Shown: positions 25,150 to 34,712, numbered from the stretch's first letter. The stretch is 64,000 nucleotides of DNA from Pseudomonas sp. FP2335 (GCF_030687535.1 NZ_CP117437.1:1633501-1697500), one strand, 5' to 3'. A program made the numbers and translations. The notes: generated from the letters alone by a model not told the origin.

Positions 25150-25161
25150 CCCACAACCCCT

Positions 25162-25190
25162 TGTGGCGAGGGAGCAAGCTCCCTCACCGC
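25162..25190. repeat. Solitary REP-like palindrome of another class
   Basis: TGTGGCGAGGGAGCAAGCTCCCTCACC is a short palindrome built on GAGGGAGC/GCTCCCTC, unlike the GTGGGAGCGGGC class. It sits between two convergent genes and could also work as a weak terminator. Confidence 0.6.
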
Positions 25191-25196
25191 AAAGCG

Positions 25197-26132
25197 TTAT
25201 AGCAAGCCCTGGTCAGCGCAGACTTTCACCACCTGCTCACGAAACCACGTATTGGCACTGTCCTGCTCACTGGTTTCGTTCCATTGCATATCCAGGGTGA
25301 ACCCCGGCAACCCGTTGGGCGCCTCGCAGTGGCCAAACACAGTGGCGGGGGCCAGCAGTTTCTGCACGCGGCGCGGCAGGGTGACGATAAAGTCAGTGCC
25401 GGTGATCATCTTCAGCGCGGCGCTATAGCTGTTGGCGCGGGCAATCACTTGGCGCTTGTGGGCCTGGCGCGCGAGCCAGCCGTCGATCATGTTGGTGTCG
25501 GAGGTCCACGGCGTGGGGAACACATGGCGCCGTTCGATGAAGGATTGCAGGCTGAACGCCGGCTCTTTCGGCGCCGAGCGCTTGTCGAATACGCACACCA
25601 GGTCGTCTTCCAGCAGCATCTGGGTCTTGAAGTCTTTGTGGGCGCGGTGAAAGTGCGGGCCGAAGCAGATCACCAGATCCAGGCGGCCTTCGCGCAGGTC
25701 GTCGGCCGGGATGTCGGTTTCCAGTTTCTGCACATTGACGATCACCGGCAGGTCGGCGCGGTCGAAGTTCTTCAGCAGGCGCGGCAGGATCAACTGCTCG
25801 AAATACTCCGGAGCGCACACATTGAAGGTCACCGCCTTTTGCGTCGGATCAAACGCCTGGCCACCGGCGTGGCACAGGTTGATGCTTTCAAGGATCTTCT
25901 GCACATGGCCATACATGCTGGTGGCCTTGTACGTCGGACGCATGCCCGCCCGCGTGTTGATAAACAGCTCATCTTCAAAACTGGTGCGCAGTTTCTTCAG
26001 GCTGTAGCTCACGGTGGACTGGCTGACGAACAGTGTTTCGGACACGTCGGTAACGCTGCTCTGGTCGTAGACGGCGATAAACACCATCAAGTCCTGCATA
26101 TCGAGCTTTCTGAGCAAGTTACTGTTTAACAT
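25197..26132 (-). CDS. LysR-type transcriptional regulator
   Basis: A 311-residue LysR regulator with an HTH at about 12-70 (DLMVFIAVYDQSSVTDVSETLFVSQSTVSYSLKKLR) and a standard effector domain. It is separated by 137 bases from the upstream permease gene, which reads the same way, so a shared transcript or independent expression are both possible. The target is unknown. Confidence 0.87.
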   Translation of the reverse strand: MLNSNLLRKLDMQDLMVFIAVYDQSSVTDVSETLFVSQSTVSYSLKKLRTSFEDELFINTRAGMRPTYKATSMYGHVQKILESINLCHAGGQAFDPTQKAVTFNVCAPEYFEQLILPRLLKNFDRADLPVIVNVQKLETDIPADDLREGRLDLVICFGPHFHRAHKDFKTQMLLEDDLVCVFDKRSAPKEPAFSLQSFIERRHVFPTPWTSDTNMIDGWLARQAHKRQVIARANSYSAALKMITGTDFIVTLPRRVQKLLAPATVFGHCEAPNGLPGFTLDMQWNETSEQDSANTWFREQVVKVCADQGLL

Positions 26133-26269
26133 CGGTTTCGTCCGTAAACCCGTTGTACCGAACTCAGTACAAGACAGCGCAAAAGCTTAACGGAACGGCC
26201 GTACCATTAGAAAGCTCTGTAGGGCGTTTCTATGTTTGGCGTGAGACAAATACTGTTGGCAACACGACG

Positions 26270-27457
26270 TCAGCGGATATGGCGGGCGTAATGCCTGGGG
26301 TCGAAGCGCGTGACGATCAGCAGCATCACCACCACTACCGCTGTCAGCGACCACCAAGCCCATTCGAAGCTGCCCAACTGGTCGCGGATCATCCCGGCGA
26401 TCAGCGGCGACAAGCCCGCAATCAGGTAGCCCACGCCTTGCACAAACGCAGTCAGGCCGCCGGCGCGGCGCGGGTTGTGCAGATGGTCTAGCGACAGGAT
26501 CAGGCTCATCGGGAACAGCCCGCCGATGCCCAGGCCGAGCAGGCACGGCCACAGCAGGCTCAGGTGTTGGGGGCTGAGGATCAGGCCGCAGAAACCCAGG
26601 ATGATCAGCACCAGCAACACGGCGACCACACCGCGTTTATCCTGGCGACGGTTGGCGATAGCCGGGGTGACCAAGCCGGAAACCACTTCCATCGCCGTCA
26701 GAAAACCCAGGAGCAAACCGGCGTTCTGTTCACTCCAGCCTTGCTCCACGTAGTACGGCGCCAGCCACGCCAGTACACAGGTGTAGGACGCTGTACCGAG
26801 CCCAAAAAATACCGCCAGCAGCCAGGCGCGGCGGTTGCCGAAAAACGACTCCTGCGAGCCGGCAGCGGCGTGGGGTAACGGCGGCAATGCTGCGTGCTGT
26901 TTGTACCAGCACACCAGGGCCAGCAGCGAGAGCAGCGCCCACACGGCCAGGCCGATGCGCCAACTGCCGGTCTGCACCTGCACGAACGGCGCGAACGACG
27001 CCGCCAATGCCGCGCCGCCCATGATCGCAGTGACGTATAAGCCCATGAACAGCGAGACGTTATCGCTGAAGCGCGACTTGATCAGCGCCGGCATCAGCGC
27101 CTGGATCAAGGCGATCCCGACCCCGGCGGCAATCGCGCTGACGATCAACTCCAGCGCCGAGTCCAAAAACAACCGCGACAGCGTCGCCACCCCAATCACC
27201 AGCAGCGACCACACAATGCTGCGGTGCTCGCCAATGCGCTTGGCCACGCCCATGCCAAAAAACATCGCCAGCCCCATGGCCATCACCGGCAACATGGTCA
27301 GCAAGGCGGCACTGCTGAAACTCAACGGCACCTCGCCGCGTATCGACGACAACAACGGGCCGACCGCCGCCATTGAGGGGCGCAGGTTAAGGGCGACCAG
27401 CACCACGCTGATCATCAGCCAAACGGCGGTGGTGGGTTTTGCGTGAACGTTTTCCAT
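26270..27457 (-). CDS. CynX/NimT-family MFS transporter
   Basis: A 395-residue MFS permease of the cyanate permease group: VLVALNLRPSMAAVGPLL is the characteristic helix-1 motif, followed by the SLILSLDHLHNPRRAGGLTAF segment. Members import cyanate or export 2-nitroimidazole; no cyanase gene is nearby, so the substrate is open. The ATG at 27457 gives the family N-terminus; a longer upstream start is not supported. Confidence 0.87.
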   Translation of the reverse strand: MENVHAKPTTAVWLMISVVLVALNLRPSMAAVGPLLSSIRGEVPLSFSSAALLTMLPVMAMGLAMFFGMGVAKRIGEHRSIVWSLLVIGVATLSRLFLDSALELIVSAIAAGVGIALIQALMPALIKSRFSDNVSLFMGLYVTAIMGGAALAASFAPFVQVQTGSWRIGLAVWALLSLLALVCWYKQHAALPPLPHAAAGSQESFFGNRRAWLLAVFFGLGTASYTCVLAWLAPYYVEQGWSEQNAGLLLGFLTAMEVVSGLVTPAIANRRQDKRGVVAVLLVLIILGFCGLILSPQHLSLLWPCLLGLGIGGLFPMSLILSLDHLHNPRRAGGLTAFVQGVGYLIAGLSPLIAGMIRDQLGSFEWAWWSLTAVVVVMLLIVTRFDPRHYARHIR

Positions 27458-27547
27458 GGGCCTGCCTTGAGTGAACAAGGGCGAATCAGGCCACGGGCGG
27501 GGCAGGGGGGCAAATCAGAAAGTCGCAGGCGCTATTGAAAAAATGCA

Positions 27548-27682
27548 GGTCGCTGACACACCACCTCTCTAAATGCGGAAACTGGCTTGTGTGGGAGCGG
27601 GCTTGCTCGCGAAAGCGGTGTATCAGTCAATACCTTCAGCGACTGACACACTGCATTCGCGAGCAAGCCCGCTCCCACACAA
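27548..27682. repeat. REPIN with degenerate duplicated head
   Basis: The full doublet runs from GTGGGAGCGGGC at 27591 to GCCCGCTCCCAC ending at 27679. Directly before it, AAATGCGGAAACTGGCTTGT aligns without gaps to the tandem head AAATGTGGGAGCGGGCTTGT seen at two other REPINs, differing at four positions. Further left, CGCTGACACACCACC resembles a REPIN inner arm, so an older, decayed element may lie beneath. Confidence 0.85.
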
Positions 27683-27709
27683 TCTCGCGCCGACAGGCGA
27701 ACTTCAGTG

Positions 27710-29140
27710 TCAGGTGGGCCTGATCACATGCTTGATCTCCTGAAACGCCGCCAACCCCCACGGCCCCAGCTCGCGGCCGATGCTGCTCTGCTTGTAACCG
27801 CCCCACGCCGTCTGCGGGAAGATCACCTGCGGTGCATTGATCCACACCAGCCCAGCCTGCAACGCATTGGCCACGCGCGCGGCGGCTTCGGCATCACTGC
27901 TGACCACACTGGCCACCAGCCCGAAATCGCTGTCGTTGGCCAAGGCGATTGCCTCGGCTTCAGTGGCAAAGCGTCTGACACACAGCACCGGGCCGAAGAT
28001 CTCTTCGTTCCACAACGCGCTATCCAAGGGCACATCGGTAAACACCGTCGGCCGGATGAAAAAGCCCTGGGTCAGTTGCGCCGGACGCTCACCGCCGCAC
28101 ACTAACCGCGCGCCGTCCTCGATACCGCGTCTGATGTGCCCGAGTACGCGCTGGTATTGCGCACGGTTGATCAGCGCACCCATTTCCACCTCGTCGGCAA
28201 ACGGATCTGCCACGCGGATGCCTTCAGCGCGCAGCTGCAAACGGCGTAGGAATTCGTCGGCCAAATTGTCGGCCACCAGCACGCGGCTGGTCGCCGAACA
28301 GATCTGTCCCGCGTTGAAAAAGCCACCGCCGCACGCCAACTCCACGGCGAGGTCGAGGTCGGCATCGGCCAGTACCAGCAGCGAAGATTTGCCGCCCAAT
28401 TCCAGGCTTACGCCCTTGATGGTTTCGGCCGCGCGCTGCATCACCTGCACCCCCACGGCATTGCTGCCGGTGAAGGAAATCTTCGCCACGCGCCGGTCCG
28501 CTGCCAGTGGCGCACCCACCGCCAGGCCGGTGCCGCAGACCAGGTTGAACACGCCCGCCGGGAAGCCCGCAGCGGCGATGATCCGCGCCAGTTGCAGCTC
28601 GGCCAACGGCGTGACCTCCGACGGTTTGAGCACCACGCAGCAGCCGGCGGCTAGGGCCGGCGCGAGTTTCCAGGCGGTGGTCACCATCGGAAAATTCCAC
28701 GGCACTATCAGCCCCACCACGCCGCACGGTTCGCGGCGCAAGCGTGCGCTGAAATCCGTGGTGGGCAACTCGACCGGACGGTCCTGCCCGGCGTCCATGT
28801 CCTCGGCAATCGTGGCGTAGTACTCGAAGGTGGCGATCACGTCGTCCACATCGATACCCGCCTCAAACAGCGGTTTGCCGTTGTTGCTCGATTGCAACTG
28901 CATCAGCGGTTCGCGCTGCTCGGCCACGCCTTTGGCGACCTTGCGCAACAGTGCGCCGCGATCCCTGCCAGTGCTTTTCGACCAGTCGCCGAATGCCGCA
29001 CTGGCCGCGTCCACCGCCCGCGTTACCGCCGCGGCATTGCCCACGCTGACGTGCGCCAACACCGCCTCGGTGGCCGGGTTGATCACCTCCAGCATCTCGC
29101 CACCGGCCAGCCATTCACCATTGATAAACACGCCGTTCAT
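27710..29140 (-). CDS. NAD-dependent aldehyde dehydrogenase (probable 4-guanidinobutyraldehyde step)
   Basis: A 476-residue aldehyde dehydrogenase with the Rossmann motif FTGSNAVG, the general base in LELGGKSS and the catalytic cysteine in NAGQICSATSR. The ATG at 29140 follows AGGAGGTGG and overlaps the stop of the upstream decarboxylase gene (ATGA), so expression is coupled. Given that partner, oxidation of 4-guanidinobutyraldehyde to guanidinobutyrate is the likely reaction. Substrate assignment is inference. Confidence 0.85.
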   Translation of the reverse strand: MNGVFINGEWLAGGEMLEVINPATEAVLAHVSVGNAAAVTRAVDAASAAFGDWSKSTGRDRGALLRKVAKGVAEQREPLMQLQSSNNGKPLFEAGIDVDDVIATFEYYATIAEDMDAGQDRPVELPTTDFSARLRREPCGVVGLIVPWNFPMVTTAWKLAPALAAGCCVVLKPSEVTPLAELQLARIIAAAGFPAGVFNLVCGTGLAVGAPLAADRRVAKISFTGSNAVGVQVMQRAAETIKGVSLELGGKSSLLVLADADLDLAVELACGGGFFNAGQICSATSRVLVADNLADEFLRRLQLRAEGIRVADPFADEVEMGALINRAQYQRVLGHIRRGIEDGARLVCGGERPAQLTQGFFIRPTVFTDVPLDSALWNEEIFGPVLCVRRFATEAEAIALANDSDFGLVASVVSSDAEAAARVANALQAGLVWINAPQVIFPQTAWGGYKQSSIGRELGPWGLAAFQEIKHVIRPT

Positions 29141-30762
29141 ACCGCCACCTCCTGCATCCAAAGTCCCTGGTCGATTTCAATCAGCGTCGGCCCCTGGCGA
29201 TCAACGGCCGCGCGCAAGGCGGCGCGCAATTGCGTGATGCCCTGGATGCTCTCGGCGGCGCAGCCCAGTGCCTTGGCCACGCCGATGAAGTCGGGGGTGT
29301 AGATGTCTACGCCGACGGGTTCGATGGCGCGGTTGAGCATGTATTTCTTGATCTCTTCGTAGCCCTGGTTATTCCACAGCAGCACGATGATCGGCGTGCG
29401 TGCCTCCACCGCACTGGCCAGTTCCGGCAGGGTGAATTGCACGCCGCCGTCACCGATCAGGCACACCACCGGTTGCCCGGTGCCACGTCCCAGCCAGGCG
29501 CCGATCGCGGCGGGCAGGGCGTAGCCCAGGGTGCCGTAGCCGGTGGACGAATTGAACCAACGGCGCGGGTAGTCGAGGTTCAAGGTGAGGTTGGCGCTGT
29601 ACACCGGTTGGGTGGAGTCGCCGACGATGACGGCATCGGGCAGTTCTTGCAGGACGGTGTCGAGGAATAGGGTTTGCGCGCGGGTGGCGGCGTCCCAGGT
29701 GGGCGCCAGTTCGGCCCGCAACCGGGCAACGCGTGGTGCGCCCCAGTGGGCCTCGCGTGGGGGCAGTGGTTGGCGGTTCAGCTCGCTCAGCAGCGCCTCG
29801 GCGGCGATCTGTGCGTCGGCCACCAGCGCCACTTGCGGCGGGTAGTTGCGCACCGTCTGGTCGGCGTCGATGTCGATGCGCAGCAGGGCGCCGGGAATCT
29901 TGAAACCGCCGGCGAAGGTGACGTCGTAGTCGGTCTCGGCCAGCTCGGTGCCGATGGCCAGCACCACATCCGCTTCGGCGACCAGGGCGCGGGTGGCGAG
30001 CAGGGTCTGGGTCGAGCCGATCAGCAGTGGGTGAGTCGAAGGCAGCATGCCTTTGGCGTTGATGGTCAAGGCCACCGGCGCGCCCAGCGCGTCTGCCAAC
30101 CGGGTCAGTTCGGGGGCCGCATCGATGGCACCGCCACCGGCCAGGATCAACGGGCGCTTGGCCGCCGCCAGCAACTGGCTCATCTGCTTGACCGCCGCCG
30201 GCGCCGCCCCGGCACGCGCCACGCTGACCGGCTCGCTGCCGAGCAGGGCGTCGGCGTTTTCCACCAACACATCCAGCGGAATCTCGATGTGTACCGGCCG
30301 CGGTCGCCCGGCCTGGAACAGCGCGAACGCCCGCGCCAATACGCCGGGCAACTCGGCTGCCGACATCAAGGTATGGGAGAACGCCGCCACGCCGGCCATC
30401 ATCGCGCCCTGGTTCGGCAACTCGTGCAACTTGCCGCGCCCGCCGCCCAGCTGGCTGCGCGATTGCACGCTGGAAATCACCAGCATCGGGATCGAGTCGG
30501 CATACGCCTGGCCCATCGCAGTGGTGATGTTGGTCATGCCGGGGCCGGTGATGATGAAACACACGCCGGGCTTGCCGCTGGTGCGTGCATAGCCGTCGGC
30601 CATGAAACCGGCGCCCTGTTCATGGCGCGGGGTGACGTGGCGGATGCTGGAACGGGCCAGGCCGCGATACAACTCCACGGTGTGCACGCCGGGGATGCCG
30701 AACACCTGGTCCACGCCATAGCCTTCGAGGAGGTTGACCAATACTTCGCCGCAGGTCGCCAT
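29137..30762 (-). CDS. aruI: ThDP-dependent 2-ketoarginine decarboxylase (AruI-like)
   Basis: A 541-residue enzyme of the acetolactate-synthase/benzoylformate-decarboxylase type. The cofactor-activating Glu is in PRHEQGAGFMADGYAR, and the ThDP/Mg site is GDGGVQFTLPEL ending WNNQGYEEI. Overall it matches AruI, the 5-guanidino-2-oxopentanoate decarboxylase of the arginine transaminase pathway. The coupled aldehyde dehydrogenase fits the next step. The transaminase aruH is not here. Other 2-ketoacid decarboxylase roles are possible. Confidence 0.8.
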   Translation of the reverse strand: MATCGEVLVNLLEGYGVDQVFGIPGVHTVELYRGLARSSIRHVTPRHEQGAGFMADGYARTSGKPGVCFIITGPGMTNITTAMGQAYADSIPMLVISSVQSRSQLGGGRGKLHELPNQGAMMAGVAAFSHTLMSAAELPGVLARAFALFQAGRPRPVHIEIPLDVLVENADALLGSEPVSVARAGAAPAAVKQMSQLLAAAKRPLILAGGGAIDAAPELTRLADALGAPVALTINAKGMLPSTHPLLIGSTQTLLATRALVAEADVVLAIGTELAETDYDVTFAGGFKIPGALLRIDIDADQTVRNYPPQVALVADAQIAAEALLSELNRQPLPPREAHWGAPRVARLRAELAPTWDAATRAQTLFLDTVLQELPDAVIVGDSTQPVYSANLTLNLDYPRRWFNSSTGYGTLGYALPAAIGAWLGRGTGQPVVCLIGDGGVQFTLPELASAVEARTPIIVLLWNNQGYEEIKKYMLNRAIEPVGVDIYTPDFIGVAKALGCAAESIQGITQLRAALRAAVDRQGPTLIEIDQGLWMQEVAV

Positions 30763-30874
30763 TGAGGTCGCTCTTGTTATGGATTCGAGGCGGTATTGGA
30801 GCGGCTGGCCGGTAGCGGCAACAATCGATAAAAAGTCATACTAGCCATGTCTCCACGTCATGGCTGCGCCTCCA

Positions 30875-31747
30875 ATGAAACGCCTTCCGCCGTTGCCCGC
30901 GTTGCACACCTTCTGGGTCACCGCCCAGTGCTGCAACTTCACCCGCGCCGCCGAGCAATTGCACATCACCCAAGGCGCTGTCAGCCGACAGATCGCCGGG
31001 CTGGAAAGTCATCTGGGCTACACGCTGTTCCAGCGCCAGGCGCGTGGCTTGAGCCTTACCGACGAGGGCCGCGAATGGTCACTGCGGGTGCAACAGGTAT
31101 TCGGCCTGATCGGTGAAGCGGTGGAGCAGATCGGCGGCCGTCGCCAGACCCTGCAACTCAAGGCCTCCACCTGTGTGATGCGTTGGTTGCTGCCGCGCCT
31201 GATGCAATGGCAAAAGGAGCGCCCGCAGGTTCCGGTGGAGCTCACCACCACCGTGGCCTACACCGTGGACTTTCGCCGCGAGCAGTTCGACGCGGCGCTG
31301 ATCTATGCGCCCATCGCCGAGCAGCCGGCCGAGGCGCGGCATTTGTTCGATGAACAACTCACCCCGGTCTGCGCGCCCACGCTGCTCGGCGACTTGCACA
31401 GCCCGGCGGATCTGCAGCGACAGGTGCTGCTGCACCCCACGCGGGACGAACGGGATTGGGCGTTGTGGTTGAGCGCGGCAAACACCCGCTTGAGCAACCT
31501 GGCCCAGGGGCATCATTTCGAAACGCTGGATCTGGCGATGACCGTGGCGTCCCAAGGCTCGGGCGTGGCGATTGGCGACAGCGCGTTGATTGGCGAGGAT
31601 GTGAAGGCGGGACGATTGGCGATGCCGTTTGCGCTGAGGGTGCCGACGGGGATGGGGTATTACCTGGTGTATCCGCCTGGGACGGTGCCGTCGCAAGGGC
31701 TTGAAGCGTTAATGGATTGGTTGGTCAGCCAGGCACAATCGTCCTGA
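30875..31747 (+). CDS. LysR-type regulator (GcvA-like), divergent from aruI
   Basis: A 290-residue GcvA-type LysR regulator starting MKRLPPLPALHTFWVTAQ, with HTH at about 6-62 (FTRAAEQLHITQGAVSRQIAGLE). An in-frame ATG at 30860 is possible; neither start has a good ribosome site, and the GcvA-family N-terminus favours 30875. It is divergent from the decarboxylase/dehydrogenase pair across about 110 bases, so it is the probable regulator of that pair. Confidence 0.87.
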   Translation: MKRLPPLPALHTFWVTAQCCNFTRAAEQLHITQGAVSRQIAGLESHLGYTLFQRQARGLSLTDEGREWSLRVQQVFGLIGEAVEQIGGRRQTLQLKASTCVMRWLLPRLMQWQKERPQVPVELTTTVAYTVDFRREQFDAALIYAPIAEQPAEARHLFDEQLTPVCAPTLLGDLHSPADLQRQVLLHPTRDERDWALWLSAANTRLSNLAQGHHFETLDLAMTVASQGSGVAIGDSALIGEDVKAGRLAMPFALRVPTGMGYYLVYPPGTVPSQGLEALMDWLVSQAQSS

Positions 31748-31763
31748 CACCGCAGATCCAATT

Positions 31764-31850
31764 GTGGGAGCGGGCTTGCCCGCGAAGGCGGCCTGTCAGT
31801 CAACACAGATGTCGCTGACCCACCGCCATCGCGGGCAAGCCCGCTCCCAC
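31764..31850. repeat. REPIN
   Basis: GTGGGAGCGGGCTTGCCCG and CGGGCAAGCCCGCTCCCAC are inverted around a spacer. The inner arms read GCCCGCGAAGGCGG rather than the more usual GCTCGCGAA. It lies between two convergent genes. Confidence 0.9.
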
Positions 31851-31884
31851 ATAAACCAGCGTCCACAGGTTTTACCGCGTTGTG

Positions 31885-32499
31885 TCAGTAGCCCACAGTG
31901 AAACGTTGGCGCGAGTGTTTTGGCGATTCAACTTCATCGATCAACGCAATCGCATAGTCCGCAAAACTGATCCAGCTACGACCTTCACTGCTCACCAGCA
32001 AATCATCCTGACCCACACGGAACTGGCCGGTGCGCTCGGTCTCCACGAACTCCGCCGACGGCGACAGGAAGGTCCAATCCAGTTCCTGCTCCTGACGCAG
32101 CGCCGCCAGAAATTCAGCGCCGGCACTGGCCTCAGCCTTGTACTCGGCCGGAAAGCCCGGGCTGTCAATCACACGGCTGCCATCCGGCAGCAACAACGAA
32201 CCCGCGCCGCCCACCACCAGCAGGCGTTTGACCCCGGCTTTTTTCACCGGCCCGATCACCGCACTGGCGGGCAGGGTGGCGAAGTGTGCCGCGCTGATCA
32301 CCACATCGTTGCCGCTGACCGCTGCCTGCAGGGCCTGGGCGTCCAGCGCATCGGCCTGCTTGACCGTGACGCCAGGGCGCGCGGCGATCTTGTCGGTATT
32401 ACGCGCGATGGCGGTGACACTGTGCCCACGACGCAACGCTTCTTCCAGCAGTTGGCTACCCGCACGGCCGGTAGCACCAATGATTGCAATCTTGCTCAT
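31885..32499 (-). CDS. NAD(P)-binding NmrA/SDR-like protein
   Basis: A 204-residue atypical short-chain dehydrogenase. The N-terminal Rossmann motif is IAIIGATGRAGSQLLEEALR, with VVISAAHF and LLVVGGAGSL downstream. It resembles YwnB/NmrA-type NAD(P)-sensing or flavin-reductase-like proteins. It is 34 bases downstream of the MBL-fold gene and probably cotranscribed with it. No substrate can be named. Confidence 0.82.
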   Translation of the reverse strand: MSKIAIIGATGRAGSQLLEEALRRGHSVTAIARNTDKIAARPGVTVKQADALDAQALQAAVSGNDVVISAAHFATLPASAVIGPVKKAGVKRLLVVGGAGSLLLPDGSRVIDSPGFPAEYKAEASAGAEFLAALRQEQELDWTFLSPSAEFVETERTGQFRVGQDDLLVSSEGRSWISFADYAIALIDEVESPKHSRQRFTVGY

Positions 32500-32533
32500 G
32501 ATCTTCTCCAGTCAGTCAGGGGGTTAAAACCAT

Positions 32534-33400
32534 TCACCACTTCATTTCGCCCTTGGCGACTTTGGCGCTCAGTTCCAGCGAGCTTTCGTCGGCGAGGGTC
32601 GGGTAACGCTTTTTCATGGCCGCGATCAGCGCGGCGGAGTCTTTGGCCTTGGCGGTTTCGATGTCGAAGGCCTTGATGTAGTCGGCAGTGAACGCCACCG
32701 ATTTCAGGGTCGGTGTACCGAGGTAGTGGCCCGGGATCACGCTGCGTGGCTTGAGCTGTTGGATGCGCTGCAGGGTCGCCAGCCAGTCTTTGTGGGACTG
32801 GGCACTCTGGGTGTCGGCCATCCACAGGTGAATGTTCTCGGCGACCACCACGCCACCGACCACGGCCTTGATTGAAGGGATCCACACAAAGCTGCGGTCC
32901 GGCTGCGCGCCGTCCAGGCCGATGACTTCCAGTTGCTGGCCTTCGAGGCTCAGGCTATGACCTGGCAGCACGTCCGGCACGATGGTTTTAGCCGGCTTGT
33001 CGGCGCCCATTTTCGGGCCCCAGAATTCCAGCTTGCCGGCCACGGTGGCCTTGATGTGGTCGACCACTGGTTGCGGCGCGAGCACCTTGGCATCGGGGAA
33101 TGCAGTGGTGAGGGTGTCGAGGCCGAAGTAGTAGTCCGGGTCGCCGTGGCTGATGTAGATGGTGGTCAAGTGCTTGCCGCTGGCGCGAATCTTCTGCACA
33201 AGCTGCTCGGCCTGGGCCTTGCCGAATTGCGCGTCCACCAGGATCGCGTCCTTGGCGCCGCTGACCAGCACCGAGCTGACCGGGAAGATCGCGGCTTCGC
33301 CTGGGTTGTACACCTCAAGGGTCAGGTCGGCTGCGGCGGCGTGCGCGGCGAAGGCCAGGGCGGCGGTCGCCAGGGTCAAGCGTTTGAGGGTGGACAACAT
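32534..33400 (-). CDS. Exported MBL-fold protein with degenerate metal motif
   Basis: A 288-residue protein with a signal peptide (about 1-23, ending HAAAA) and a metallo-beta-lactamase fold: VDAQFGKAQAEQL, TIYISHGDPDYYFGLDTL, VIPGHYLG. The usual HxHxDH appears as SHGDPDYYF, so only the first His and the Asp remain, while the later GH is kept. The family occurs in several proteobacteria as a periplasmic protein of unknown function. It is divergent from the LysR gene at 33508, its likely regulator. Confidence 0.82.
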   Translation of the reverse strand: MLSTLKRLTLATAALAFAAHAAAADLTLEVYNPGEAAIFPVSSVLVSGAKDAILVDAQFGKAQAEQLVQKIRASGKHLTTIYISHGDPDYYFGLDTLTTAFPDAKVLAPQPVVDHIKATVAGKLEFWGPKMGADKPAKTIVPDVLPGHSLSLEGQQLEVIGLDGAQPDRSFVWIPSIKAVVGGVVVAENIHLWMADTQSAQSHKDWLATLQRIQQLKPRSVIPGHYLGTPTLKSVAFTADYIKAFDIETAKAKDSAALIAAMKKRYPTLADESSLELSAKVAKGEMKW

Positions 33401-33507
33401 CGGGCAGCTCCAGCAGTCGATTCAAAGGATGCACAGAGCTTAGTTGCACCAAACCCAACTAAAAATGCGATGCTGGGACATAGTTTGTTTCTAAAAGCGG
33501 GCAAATC

Positions 33508-34413
33508 ATGGATCGGCTTCAAGCAATGCGCGTGTTTGTCACGGTGGTGGACCTGGGTAGCCAGTCTGCCGCCGCCGACCACCTGGACCTGTCACGCCCG
33601 GTGGTCTCGCGTTATCTGGCCGAGCTGGAAGATTGGGTCGGCGCGCGCCTGCTGCACCGCACCACGCGCAAACTCAGCCTGACGGCGGCCGGCAGCGAAA
33701 CCCTGCCCCGTTGCCGGCAGTTGCTGGAGCTGAGCTGCGACATGCAAGCCGCCGTCAGTGAACCCGATGATGCGCCCCGTGGCCTGCTGCGCCTGAGCGT
33801 GAGCACCTCGTTCGGCCAGGCGCAATTGGCCGAGGCGATCGCCGAGTACGTCAAGCGCTACCCGCTGGTGACGGTGGACCTGCAAATGCTCGACCGCACG
33901 GTGAACCTGGTGGATGAGCGCATCGACCTGGCCATCCGCACCAGCACCGACCTGGACCCCAACCTGATCGCCCGACGCCTGACGGTTTGCCGCTCGGTGG
34001 TGTGTGCCACCCCGGCGTACCTGCTGGAGCATCCGGCGCCGCAGAAAGTCGAGGACCTGGCGCGGCACAACTGCCTCACCCATTCCTATTTCGGCAAAAG
34101 CCTGTGGCATTTCGAAGAGGGCGGCGAACACGTTTCGGTGCCGGTGCACGGCAACATCACGGCCAACGAGGCCAGTACCTTATTGCGCGTGACCCTGGCC
34201 GGGGCGGGGGTGGGCATGTTGCCCAGCTACCAGGCCGGCGATTACATCCGCCGTGGCGAACTGGTGCGTCTGCTGCCCGCGGCCGAGCCCCGGCAAATGC
34301 ACATCTATGCGGTATACGCGTCACGCAAGCACATGCCGTCGGCGCTGCGCAGCCTGTTGGATTTCCTGGTGTCGAGGTTTCCCCAAACACCTGTTTGGGA
34401 CGAGGGGCTCTGA
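33508..34413 (+). CDS. LysR-type transcriptional regulator
   Basis: A 301-residue LysR regulator of the type MDRLQAMRVFVTVVDLGSQS, with HTH at about 3-60 (SAAADHLDLSRPVVSRYLAELE). It diverges from the MBL-fold/NmrA-like pair across 107 bases, an arrangement that usually means it regulates the pair. The effector is unknown. Confidence 0.88.
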   Translation: MDRLQAMRVFVTVVDLGSQSAAADHLDLSRPVVSRYLAELEDWVGARLLHRTTRKLSLTAAGSETLPRCRQLLELSCDMQAAVSEPDDAPRGLLRLSVSTSFGQAQLAEAIAEYVKRYPLVTVDLQMLDRTVNLVDERIDLAIRTSTDLDPNLIARRLTVCRSVVCATPAYLLEHPAPQKVEDLARHNCLTHSYFGKSLWHFEEGGEHVSVPVHGNITANEASTLLRVTLAGAGVGMLPSYQAGDYIRRGELVRLLPAAEPRQMHIYAVYASRKHMPSALRSLLDFLVSRFPQTPVWDEGL

Positions 34414-34513
34414 GTCGATATAAACAGACTGAATAGGCGCCAATAATGGCAACTTGCCCGGGCTGGCCTATGCTTTAAACAGCACTGTGTAGATCCGCTC
34501 AGAGGTCTGTGCC

Positions 34514-34690
34514 ATGAGCATCAAAACCAGAAAGTACCTGATGATTTTCACCCTTAGCGCATTGGCCAGCGCGCTGTACGGGACTGCCGCCTACCGCGTC
34601 GAGCAAACCCGTATGCAACCGAGCTTTGCGATCAGTTGCCATCAGGACCAATGTGTCCCCCACACCGGCAGTTTCAGCGCCTTGCGCTAG
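34514..34690 (+). CDS. Small exported or membrane protein, hypothetical
   Basis: A 58-residue frame beginning MSIKTRKYLMIFTLSALASA with one hydrophobic helix (about 8-26), then a tail with two cysteines (ISCHQDQCVPH) that could form a disulfide. It may be a short exported peptide. Support is limited to the signal-like start and position; the ribosome site is weak (AGAGGTCTG). Confidence 0.5.
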   Translation: MSIKTRKYLMIFTLSALASALYGTAAYRVEQTRMQPSFAISCHQDQCVPHTGSFSALR

Positions 34691-34712
34691 AACCCGTCCG
34701 CTGGAGATTCCA

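Noticed and set aside
29674..30765. 363-codon forward frame
   Set aside because: Antisense of the ThDP decarboxylase, which has full catalytic motifs on the other strand.
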